Translations under genes and position numbers: made by a program
Assembly (NCBI RefSeq): GCF_018691265.1
Contig: NW_024881321.1
Span: forward strand, 24,277,698-24,341,697
DNA from: Tyto alba
Lineage: Eukaryota; Chordata; Aves; Strigiformes; Tytonidae
Direction of reading: 5' to 3'
DNA length: 64,000 nucleotides
Shown: one piece after another, positions 36,701-48,022 of the stretch
Layout: each line of letters begins with the position of its first letter
Numbering within the stretch: the first letter of the stretch is position 1
Notes under the pieces: model-generated
What the model was told of the DNA's origin: nothing
Databases searched by the model: none
Seen by the model: the letters and a program-made list of their open reading frames with translations, nothing else

Positions 36701-39700
36701 TAATTTTAACATTTCTCCAGCTGAACTAGTGAGTAGATCTCCTCTGTACAGACATAAAATTGTTGAAATGAAAAATCCTATTAAAAAGATGTAGTTTTAA
36801 GGACAGGGAAAGGAGACAGTTACATGAAAAACTCACCCAACTAAACAAAGGAAAACAAGACAAATGAGTAGCATAATATTAGCAGGAGTAACTTAAGTGT
36901 ATATTTCAAATCAAAGTGGACAGAGTTATAGAAGAATTGCTAGCAGGGAGTGGTTTTGCCTAACAGATGGTCATTTCTTCCCTCTCTGTTAACCCCTTAA
37001 ATGGCAGTATTCTTTTCTATGTGCAGTCCATGGTATTTGCTGACATGACTGGCACTTCCCAGTTCTTCACAGAATACCTCTATACCATTCTGTAGCATGC
37101 ACAAAATCTTTGTTGTGCTGATTTCCCTTGCTGTGCATTTGCTATGCACTCGAGTGTGTCACTGGTGCATTTAACAATAGTTTCCTGACATGTAGTTCCA
37201 GGACTGAAGTTATGCACTGGGGGACCTTAGGAAATGTCCCTATTACAATGGGGATGTTCAGTCATTTAGCACTTTGCTATCTGTGTATGTAGGGTGCATG
37301 CATCAGACCAACAGTTGACATGAGCATCGTTGCTGATAAAGTTGTCATCTAGTTGTGAATGTGTGGTCACAGTGGATCAACCCCTGATCCTTTTATCTTT
37401 GCCTTTCATTAGTTGTTAATGAAGATGCATCAGGGGTGCATTGTCATGTTTTTCTGATGTCCTGCTCAAAATAAAGGTTAATAAAGATGGTTTATTGTGC
37501 TTCATTTTGACATTAAGAATGTGTCCTATTTTCATTCAAAAGATTTTACTTTCTACAGTTTTGGCAAAATGAGTGTTAATGACTAAATACTTTATATTTT
37601 TGTGTGTATTAGTACCACTTTAATCACTAATTGCTTCTCAGAGCTGATAGCCTGTTTCTCAAAATTAATTTGTTTGTGCTCCCAGAATGGAAAACTTCAC
37701 CAACTTTTTCATCTTTACTTCTTTTTCTCCAAAGGTCATATCTTCAGAGAATTGCATCCTTGAGACCCACTATAAGCAGTTACATTTATTACTTACAATG
37801 AAGCAGCACACTACATGGTCTGAATTGGAGAAGTGATGCTACACATTATTATTGGAAAGTCTGCTGTGTACAAATCAAACATAGCAATTTCTACCCACTG
37901 CTAGCAGCTGCAGCTAGGGATTATTGGTAGAATATCCTGAAACAGCAGGAACACAGGTAAAGTAATTCATAAAGGAAAATGAAGAAACATTCTTAGGTAA
38001 CCTCTAGTTCAGGCTAATATGAGGGAGAACATAGGGAAGTCTTCAGAATTTTCATTAATTCCCAGGTATTTCTTATTGCTTACATTGTGTTATAGGTCTC
38101 AGAGGAACACAAGTAGCTAATTATCAGAAGGACTTTCAGTTTATATATAGATAGATATATCTATCTTTCTTGAAACCATACTATACACAAGCTGTGTGGG
38201 AGAGTACCTAAATGAATTAAATCTTTAAAGTGCCTCAAATATCAGAATTATCTTATTACAACCAGTTATTTTGTCCAAATGGACAGAAATTCTCTAAAAA
38301 AATAGTAATTCTCTATCTTGTCACATAGATCTCTGCTTATATGCATTTCTTTTGCCAAGAGCATGAGTGCTTGTTCTGCTTCTCGTACGTTATCTGAGAC
38401 TTCCATAACTGTATTCTAGGATGTCATAATAAAATCTCCATGGATTTTTGCAATTCTATGTGCAATTGTAATGCATAGTAATGAACTACCTGTCACACTT
38501 GAACATTTATTATCTTAATCTGATGGAAATTAAGATTTGGTGGGTGGTATTCAGCTCCAGATTAAAAGGTCAAAATTTGGGTTTCTATATGTAGATGTTT
38601 ATATCTACATGAACTAGATGGAAAAAAATGAGTCACAGTCTGAGAACTGATCCTAGAATATGTCCTGTAAGGTGTTTAGTACATATGATGTCCAGTGAGG
38701 AAACATGAGAGAGAACAGATTGCAAACTGTCCATTTCAGTGCCCTGTGAAGAGTGTAACTCTGAACATTGCAATACTAGGGTGACTGAGATTAGCAGTCA
38801 TGACATCGTATGACATAACATGGCTGGTCATTCTGCATTTGGGTCCAGACAGGTCTAACATGTACAAAAAATACAGTATCACTGAATGGCCGCAGTTGTA
38901 AGAAATAATTTTACTTCTGAATTCTGTGAGGGATTATTTGATCAGGAAATTGATTGTTCATTAGGCATTAATAGACCTTGCAAAATAATTTACTTTTTTA
39001 GTTTTTCTCTGAAACTTCTCTAAAGAAAAATCTACTAATTGCCAGATTTAAATTTATACCTTTAAAGCTGTTACTGGGCCACATCGTATTATATGATCTC
39101 ATTATCTATGGTAATTATAGCAAATATATGTATTTTAGATCTTTTTTTTCCCTCAATAAATTCTGTATGATATTCAACGATTTTAAATACATAATTTTCC
39201 TGTTATAAAGATGTGACTGTAGGGAGTATTCAAAATATATAGTTTAACATGACATTATGTTTATACTGGAAGTACAAAAAGAGAAAACGAAGTTGGGTAT
39301 ACACAGCAATGAAATCAGCTATGCAGAGAAAGCAGGAGCATATTAAAGAAGGAAGCAGATAGAAATTCTTTGGGAATAACATTTAAACCCTAGAGGATCA
39401 GTAAGGCCCATGGAGGATGGAGGACATTATTTGCTGTTGGTTTTAGTTGCCAGAATCACTGGGCTACTATGGGAAACTAATAGAATCCCTGCTGTTGATC
39501 CATCTGCAGAATATTCCACATGCCAGCTTGCTTCATTGGGGTGGGCAAGTGAGGTCTTCTGCAACAAAACAAAGTAGCAGTGTGGATTTTTCCCTTCATT
39601 ACATTTTTCCAGGTGTTCTTTCCACTGAGACAATCGTAATTCTTGTGCTATTGTTTTTGATGCTAATGTCAGCTGGTGCTAAGACCAAATTTATTTATTT

Positions 39701-41216
39701 GCCACCTGGTGCAGAATCTACTGAATTCTTTTGTTTCTTCTCCATTACTTAGGAAGTTAAATTGCTAATCATAGCTTGGTTCAGCTCATGAAAGAATAAA
39801 GTACATTATCATTAAAATGATCACACAAATAAGCAATCAAACAAGCAAACAAAAATACTCATGAAAGCTGTATCTAGGAGAGTTTCTTCCAGCCACAGCT
39901 AGTAATGAACAGAGTCATATTCTCTTGTTATGGATTTTCCATTAGCTTTCAGAAGAGTAAGCACCTCCTCATCAAGTTACATATACTGAGATAATATGAC
40001 ACCTACATTACTTGCATCCTGGAAAATGTACCGTTTTGAACTGAGAAGAGCAGGATCAAAACATTCAAATATACAAGCTCTTTTCACGTGGTCTGCACTT
40101 GATAGCTGTGCTTCCTATGCTTTTATTTTTTTTTTCCCCCCTTGTTTGAATACTGGTCATAGCAGCAAGCATTACTTAATTTTCCTCCACCAACAGAAAC
40201 CTTTCCTCCTCCTCCCCTCCCACCACCCCCCTGCCCCAATTCTTAGATAAGAATTTGACATCCATGCATCATCAGAGAAGCAGAATGACACACTGCTAGT
40301 GTAGAAGCAGATCCAAAACATATTAAAGACAGTGAAGAGATTCTCAGTGAGTTCAGTGGGCTTTTAATAATGTCAAAAATCTTGATAAGAATTATAGGAA
40401 CATTTTTTATTTCCATGTATTTGTATATGAATGAGTAATGCATTGTATAAGTGACTTATATTATATGGACCAAAAATATGCTTCAGTTTCAGTCATATTC
40501 TGTGCATTCAACTAATTTACTCTGCTCAGTTGGTATGATATTTAGAGAAAGTTCACTGAAGCTCTTGATCCAGCAAAGCATTTTGTTTACCTTACTCTGG
40601 GCACATAATAAAAACCATAAAACCTTTGTCATGACTGATTTATACTTCAACTTTACTTCATGTGTTCTTATTATTTCAGGGCATATGTACACACATTACA
40701 TATTTCTCTGTACAAATTAACGTATTTTAATTTTAATAATAGGAAAATTATTATTATTTCTCTAAATGATATTAACAATAGACACTTCAGCAAGAGCTAT
40801 ATTAAAAGAAGCTCAAATTCCATGCTTAGTGGAAGGTATGCTGAATGCATCTAAAATGCATCTAACAAACATATGTAATCTTTCCATCCACTAGCACAGT
40901 TGTCACTCAGCAGTCACTGCGGAAATATTGTCCAAAAAGATAAATGATTATTTCTGTGGCAAATCACCATGAAAACAAATTAACAACTATGTAAAATGAA
41001 GATTACTGGCAACAGTTCTCAGAATCGTTCTCAGAATCTGGCACTTGAATTTTTGTTTTTTTTTTTTTTTTTTTTCAGTTATCTTTCCCATCACTTCAAT
41101 ATTTCCTTTATCAATTTAGACAGGTGTATCTATGAATGGATTGTTATACAGGAAAATAAGTTGTTTCCTTCATTTACTTCTTTGGGGTTTTTTTGTTTTC
41201 TTCCTCTCATACAGGT
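33781..41216. other. 7.4 kb of unique AT-rich DNA
   Basis: No gene, RNA or transposon that I can support. An 18-bp perfect palindrome, AGATAGATATATCTATCT, is at 38149-38166, an A-run near 35466-35481, and a T-run near 41055-41077. The open frames here (up to 101 aa at 39447-39752) show no motif. Confidence 0.6.
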
Positions 41217-43560
41217 ATCCTGGGAAGAGTATAGGGACGCTGCCTAGTTGTGTAGAGATGTGGTCAGGAAGACCAAGGTGCAGCTGGACCTGTACTTGAC
41301 AAGGGATGCAAAGAATAATAAGAGCTTCTACAGATATGTAAACCAGAAAAGGAAGGTCAAAGAAAGCGTACCATCTGGATGAACATGACTACCAAACTGG
41401 TAATAACAGACAAGAAGGAAGCTGAGGTACTCAACAACATTTTCCCTCAGTTTTCACTGACAATCTCTCTTCCCATACCTCTTGAGTGGATGAACCACAA
41501 GACAGGAACTGGGGCAGCAAAGTCCCTCCCATTCTAAGAGAAGATCAGGTTCATGACCATCTGAGGAACCTGAACATACATAAATCTGTGGGGCATGAAA
41601 ACTTACATCCTAGAATCCTGAAGGAATAGGCTGATGTGATTGCCAAGACACTCTTCATGATATTTGAAAAGTCATGGCAGTCAGATAAAGTCCCTGGTGA
41701 CTAGGAAGAGGGAAACATTGCACCCATTTTTAAAAAGGGCAGAAAGGAGGACCCTGGGAACTACTGACCTTTCAGCCTTACCTCTGTGCCTGGGGAAGAG
41801 CATGAAGCAGATCCTCCTAGGAGCTATGCTAAGGCACATGGAGGACAAGGAGGTGATTTAAGACATCCAGCATGACTTCAGCAAGGGCAAGTCTTGCCTG
41901 ACCAACCCTAGTGGCCTTCTATGATGGAATGACTACAACAGTGAACAAAAGAAGATTACAGGTGTCATTTATTGGGGCTTTTGTAAGGCCTTTGAACCAG
42001 TCCCCCACAACATCCTTCTCTCTGAAATAAAATGAGATGTATTTGATGGATGCACTGTTCAGTGCATGAGGAATTAGTTGGATGGTCACATCTAGAGCGT
42101 AGTGGTCAATGGCTCAATGTCTGGATGTAGGTCAGTGATGAGTTATGTCCTTGGTGGTCTCTATTGGGACCAGTACTCTTTAATATCTTCATCAGAAACG
42201 TAGACAATGGGATCAAGTGCACATTCGACAAGTTTGCCTATAACACCAAGATGAGTGGTGTGGTTGACACACCTGAGGGATGGGAAGCCATCTAGTGGGA
42301 CCTGGGCAAGCTCAAGAAGTGGGCCCACATGAGCATCATGAGGTTCAACAAAGCCAAGTACAAGGTCCTTCACCTGGCTCCGGGCAACCTCCATTATCAA
42401 TACAGGCTGGGGGATGAAGAGATTGAGAGCAGCCCTGTCAAGAAGGACTTGGGGGTACTTGTGGATGAAAAGCTGGACATGAGCTGTCAATGTGTGCTCA
42501 TAACGTAGAAAGCCAACTGTATCCTGGGCTGCATCAAAAAAAGTGTGGTTGCAAGTCAAGGGAGGTAATTCTGCCTCTCTAATCCACTCTGATGAGACTC
42601 TACCTGGAGTATTGCAACCAGCTCTGGAGTCGTCAATACAAGAAAGACATGGACCTGTTGGAGCAGGTCCAGAGTAGGGCCACAAAAATGATCAAAGGAT
42701 GGAATACCTCTCCTATGAGGAAGGCTGAGAGTTTGGGGGTTTGTGGAGCCGCGGAAGAATGACACGCTGAGACGGGTTCAATGTGGGTGATAGAGCATCA
42801 ATCTACGTGTGACTTTATTGGTCCAGGGTACATATATTTATACAGACAATGATAATTATTATGCCTACTAGTCACTAGCTGATTGGCTTAAGCTCTAAAG
42901 GTTGTATTCACACGGTACACCTACTTGCAGTTAGCTAACAGCACAAGCTTCTCATAACACTAAGTTTCTCATGCCACTATTTCTAATTCCTGTTTTCGAC
43001 ACACCACGGTACACAAGGCTGAAGCGTCCTTGACATTCCTCATATATCAGCAGCTGCGAGCAGCTGCAGGCAAACCCTAGTGAGGCCCAGCATCAGCGAG
43101 GCAGCATCAGCCCTTAGAACAGGCTCTGATCGTACAATTGTTCGGTGGGCTCAGGACACTTGTCTCTGAGCCATTCTCCAACAGGGGTTGTTAATCCTGG
43201 AGAAGAATCTGGGAAGACCTTCTTGTGCCTTTCAATAATTAAAGGGTGCCTAGAAGAAAGAAGGAGACAGACTTATTAGTAGGCCTTGTAACAGTAGGAC
43301 AAGGAGTAATGGTTTTAAACTAAAAGAGGCTAGATTTAGACTAGATATATGGAAGAAATCTTTTACCGTGAGGGTGGTAAAACACTGGAAAAAGGTTTCC
43401 CACAGAGGTGTTAGCTGCCACATCCCTGGAAGCATTCAGGGTCAAGTTGGACTGGGCTCTGAGCAACCTCATCTAGTTGAAGATGTTGCTTCTCATTACA
43501 GGGGACTTGGACTTGATGACCTTTAAACATCCCTTCTAAGCCAAGCCATTCTATGAGTCT
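41217..43560 (+). mobile_element. CR1 LINE with RT domain, split by an LTR
   Basis: A + strand CR1 starting inside ORF2 (GGGAAGAGTATAGGGAC) and ending in the CR1 tail CCATTCTATGAGTCT. The insert at 42742-43193 separates the ORF2 C-terminus from its last codons and the 3' UTR. The reverse transcriptase region is recognisable around 42165-42260, but the catalytic Asp-Asp pair reads Tyr-Asn (42239-42244). Many stops and frameshifts break the frame. It is a dead copy. The antisense open frame 42161-42685 is a shadow of it. Confidence 0.88.
42742..43193 (-). mobile_element. ERVK-type solo LTR inserted in CR1
   Basis: A 452-bp minus strand LTR with TGTTGGAGAATGG...GGCTCCACA termini. It is bounded by a perfect 6-bp duplication GGGGTT (42736-42741 and 43194-43199) made from CR1 sequence. 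In element sense it has TATAAATATA (42842-42833) and, 13 nt later, AATAAA (42819-42814). The R region must therefore be short, as in alpha/betaretrovirus-like LTRs. A 6-bp duplication is typical of class II (ERVK) integration. Removing the insert restores the CR1 reading across the joint, which fixes the boundaries. Confidence 0.9.
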
Positions 43561-44185
43561 GCTTTTAGCATTCTTTCCCCCAGTATTGCTTTTAGAATAC
43601 TTTTAGAAATACTTAGAAATACTTTAGAATACTTAGAAAACTTTTATAGTTTTTTTTAGTTCTTATGCTTTTCAAACCTTTCTAATTCATTAGTGAAATT
43701 GATAACAATACTTATCCCAAGAATGCATGAGTATAATGATACTGAACCTTAACTCATTCTCTGGAAAGATTAAGGAAGATAAATAGCCATTTATATTTCT
43801 AGAAAAAAAAAAAAATGTATGGCATTAGAATGTGACACACTAACATGCTTCTATCTTTACTGAATTAAAAAAAAAAAAAAAGTAAATTCGAATCGTTACC
43901 CTGAATGAATGTAAATTTTAACTTCAACTTATTAATGTGGCTGTGAAAATTACATGACTCAGACACTAGTGCATGGAAATGTACCTGAATTTATTTTTGT
44001 AAGAAATTTTGGTCATACAGACCTCCTTTTTAATCTAGCAACACATTCAGTTCAGATGAAGTGGAGCTGAGATAAAAAGACTCAAATGCATTAGTGGGTT
44101 TAATTTAATGCATTATAAGCATTTCAATTTTTAAGGATTTTAAAGAGCCATTGTCTGTATTCTTGAATTTTAACTATTCATAACA
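43561..44185. other. Spacer between two CR1s
   Basis: 625 bp of AT-rich DNA between convergent CR1 3' ends. It begins with the tandem repeat at 43589-43645 and has A-runs near 43801-43814 and 43866-43881. Nothing else is seen. Confidence 0.6.
43589..43645 (+). repeat. Short tandem repeat, unit about 10-12 bp
   Basis: Five to six imperfect copies of a CTTTTAGAATA-like unit, starting 29 bp after the 3' end of the CR1. Copies differ by one or two bases and by 1-2 bp in length. Confidence 0.75.
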
Positions 44186-45515
44186 TCATGGAATCATAGA
44201 AAGTTTGGGTTAGAAGGGACTTTAAAGATCATCTAGTTCCAACCCCCCTCCCATGGGCAGGAACACCTTCCACTAAATCAGGTTGCTCAAAACCCCATCC
44301 AACCTGGCCTTGAACACTTCAAGGAAGGGGGCATCCAGAATGTCTCTGGACAACCTTTTCCAGTGTTTCACCACCCCCACAGTAAAGAATTTCTTCCTTA
44401 TATATAATAAAAATCAACTGTGTTTCAGTTTAAAACTGTTACCCCTTGTCCTGTCACTTCAATCCCTGATAAAAGAGTCTCTCCCCATCTTTCCTATAGG
44501 CTCCCTTTAAGTACTGGAAGGCTGATATAAGGTCTCCATGGAGCCTTCCCTTCTCTAGGCTGAACAACCCCCAGCTCCCTCAGCCAGTCCTCACAAGGGA
44601 GGTACTCCAGACCCCCAGTCATCTTCATGGCCCTCTGCTGGACCCGCTTGAGCAGGTCTGTGTCCTTCTTATATTGGGGGTCCCAGAGCTGGACACGGTA
44701 TTCCAGGTGGGGTCTCACAGGAGTCGAGCAGAGGGGAAGAATCACCCCCCGTGTCCTCATAACCACACTTGTCTTGATGCAGCCCAGAATACAGTTGGAT
44801 TTCTGGACTGAGAGCGCACATTGCTGTCTCATAGTAATTTTTTCCATCCACTAATACCCCCAATCCCTTCTCTATAGGGTTGCTCTCCGTCCACTCCTCA
44901 CCCAGCCTGTATTTATGCTTGGGATTTCCCTGACCCATGTGCAGGACCTTGAACTTGTCCTTGATGAATTTCATGAGGTTTGCATTGGCCCACCTCTTGA
45001 GCCTCTCAAGGTCCCTCTGGATGGCATCCTTTTCTTCCAGATGTCAACTGCATCACGCACCTTGGTGTTGTCAGTGAACTTGTTGAGGGTGTACTTGATC
45101 CCACTGTTCATGTTGCTGACAAATATGTTAAACAGCACTGATCCCAGCTCTGACTCCTGTGGAATGCCACTCGTCACTACCCTCCACCTGGACATTGAGC
45201 TGTTGACCACAACTCTTTGAGTGCGACCATCTGGCCTTTTTCTTATCCACCATCCATTAAATCCATGTCTCTCCAATTTAGAGACAAGAATGTCATGTGG
45301 GACAGTATCAAAAGCTTTATACCAGCCCAGTCAAATGATGTCAATTACTCTTCCCATATCCGTCAGCATTGTAATCCTATCATAGAAGGCCACCAAATTC
45401 ATCAGGCATGATTTGACATTAGTGAAGCCATATTCACTGTCACCAATCACCTCTTTATTTTTCATGTGCCCTAGCATATTTTTCAGAAAGATCTGCCCCA
45501 TTCAGCTCGTTCTAA
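44186..45515 (-). mobile_element. CR1 LINE, 1.3 kb, with RT remnant
   Basis: A minus strand CR1. The tail (ATCATGGAATCATAGAAAG on the + strand) is at 44186-44204. The 3' UTR and ORF2 C-terminus (minus strand frame 44494-44847) come next, then the reverse transcriptase core (44971-45276). That core shows TSGIPQESELGSVLFNIF and, in place of the catalytic Asp-Asp, Asp-Asn (45067-45072). Similarity fades near 45515, where the copy is 5'-truncated. Frameshifts separate the frames. It faces the CR1 at 41217-43560 tail to tail and is very similar to the CR1 at 56214. Confidence 0.88.
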
Positions 45516-47458
45516 ATAATATTCAGATGTCTCTGAACAATAATCTTTCAAACTATATATCTGGAGGAATCAAGGTATGTTTATTTTTTATTTTATTTTG
45601 TTTGTTAGCAGTTCACTTGCAAGGGCAGAAATATTCTTGCTTACAAAAAAATTATCTCTTACCTACAAAAAGTAGCCACTGATTAATTTTCAGGAAAAAA
45701 CAAACAAACAAACAAACAAGCAAAACCAACCTCTTTAATGTTCTGTAGCTACTTTCATGCTACCAAAACCACCAACTATAAATCCAAAATATAACTTGTT
45801 AGCTGTGGTAGGATTCCTGCTGTTCCTTTTTTGACAAGAGAGCAGTCAGGTAGCAGAAGTCCCAGTTAAATATAATTTATGCAATTTAGTTTAACAGAAT
45901 TAAGTGACGAGCTAACTAACATTTCAATATCTAAGGCTGCTTTTCTGTGCAGACAACCCTCTGCAAAATGGGCTACAACAGTGCCATCCTCTTGAAGGCT
46001 GTATAGTTTGTGGAACAATATAAAACACTTACAAGAAGCTCCTGATAATACATGTTGTAAAAACAAGCCAACCATACAAAGGTAACATAAGAATATTCTA
46101 AAGTTATGGAATCTTGTGGGCCTCATACCCCTATTTTGTATGACAGATATTGAAAGGTGTCTGCCAAGACATGGGATAGAAGCACATTTCAACATACAGA
46201 TGAAAAGATTGTTTACAACTATTTAAATGCAATAAGAAACCATAAAATATTATTCTTTTGTTCCCTCAAGGAGGTGAAGGTTTTTGTTTGTATATTTATC
46301 TATTTAGAGACATACCTCACTTGACCTTTCTCTGAGAATTTGAAAAACAATTTGAATATGTGAATATATTCATTCTATATTTTAATGTACTGAGTTTCTG
46401 TGTTTAAACTGCAAATGGTATCAAGCTGTGTTTCCAATTAACTTTTAAAAAGAAACTCCTTGAAATTGCTGTGGCTAGGATTCCCATCACAGAGGACTAA
46501 TACCAGAAATCTGTTTCTAATTTTAAAATTATATCAGAAAACTTTTGGCAGTGGAGGAGTGATTTTTCATGTAAGACACAAGACAAGACACCTAAAGTGA
46601 TATTGGGAATGTTATAATATTTTATCTTAAAGACATTTTCTGAAATTACTGTCCATTGCTTATTTTTATTTTTGTTTTCATTTTTTTTTCTTAAAAGGCC
46701 TTATAGTTCACCCAAATTCTTCTTATTTTATTCCATGCTATGAATTTCTATTCACATTCATGCAATTACATCTACATTAATTTTTGCCCTGAGCTTTTTT
46801 AAAAAGTTCTCCTGTTGTTCCTTGCTGCCTATTTTTTTTTTAAGAACTGAGCTTATTTTATCTTCATGTCTGTTCTCAAAATTGTTTCCTTGCTCTCCCT
46901 AGGAAAAGAAACTATCTTTTAGTTTTGTTAGAACACCTTTGAAAAGGGATCAGTTGTCTTTTTACAAAGACCTAAAGAAACAAGTAGTTTGAATATTTTT
47001 ATTTGTTTCCCTTGAAGTTTTGCATTTCCAATTGTGCTTTAAAATGTATGGGAAGATTAAAGAAAATAAGAGTGATAAACAAAATAAATTCTACAATTTT
47101 GTAAAAGTGTTTGGGGTTTTTTGGGGGATGAGGAGTGGGTATTTTGTTGTTTGGGGGGTATTGTTTTTGGGGGTTGTTTGGGTTTCTTCCTTGAGCTGAA
47201 GGAATATGTTGTACATTTATTTTCAAATGTATTAAGTCCAAGGGATTCTAAGCACTCTTCATTTATCATGTGTGAAGAGACTGCACATGTGGAAAAGACA
47301 AGTGACCTGCAATATACTCAAGACCTTTGCTGCAATGTGGAGATGGACAGAATGTCACATTCATGCATTATGGACATGTGGATGCATCCAAAGACATTCT
47401 TGGGATTTCCAAGCATTTTTAAACCTGGAGAGAACTAGCAAAGGTTAAACAAACAATA
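45516..47458. other. Unique AT-rich DNA
   Basis: Holds an (AAAC)n run at about 45695-45726 and a G/T-rich stretch at 47108-47182 with several G-runs and longer loops. Open frames here have no motif. Confidence 0.6.
45695..45726 (+). repeat. (AAAC)n microsatellite
   Basis: About six AAAC units preceded by six A. No element body is attached to it. Confidence 0.8.
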
Positions 47459-48022
47459 TGTCCTGGTTTGGGCTGGAACAGAGTTAATGTTCCTTTTTGG
47501 TAGCTAGAACAGTGCTGTGGTTTAGATTCAGCATTGGGTTTGGTATGAAAATAATGCTGATAGCACACTGATATTTTCAGCTGCTACTGAGATTTCAAGG
47601 ACTCTCTGACTCCCCATGTCCTGCCCGTGCGCAAGGGCACAGGAAGCAGGGAGGGAGCATGGACAGAGCACCAGACCCAAATTGGCTAATGAAATATTCC
47701 ATATCATGTAACGTCATGGTCACTATATAGAGGAGGGGTGGTCGGGAAGGGGCTCTCTCTCTCTCTCTCGCTTCTGGTATTGTGATTGCGGGATCTTGGT
47801 ATCTCGGGGCCGCTAGCTGTCAACAGGCTGGATATTGGTCAGCGGGTAGTGAGCAATTGCATTGTGCATTACCTGTTTATATTCTCCATTGCTGTCATTG
47901 TTTTCATTTTATTACCATTATTAAACTGTTTCTATCTCAACCCTATTCCCAAGTTGGGGTGGGGAAAGGGTGGGTGATCGGCTGCAGGGTGGTTGGCTGC
48001 TGACCAGGCTCAAACCATGACA
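47459..48022 (+). mobile_element. Solo LTR, short ERVL-like family (copy 2)
   Basis: A 564-bp + strand LTR from TGTCCTGGTTTGGGCTGG to CAAACCATGACA. The flanking 5-mers CAATA (47454-47458) and CAACA (48023-48027) differ at one base and probably are the target duplication. It has a CACTATATAGAGG TATA region near 47732, a CT microsatellite just after it (47754-47769), and an ATTAAA-type signal near 47920. It is related to the LTR at 3699 along its length. No internal sequence is present. Open frames 47782-48003 and 47786-47977 are inside it. Confidence 0.83.

Noticed and set aside
42161..42685. 174-aa open frame on the minus strand
   Set aside because: It is antisense to CR1 ORF2 in the + strand CR1 at 41217-43560. 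The coding sense is the other strand.
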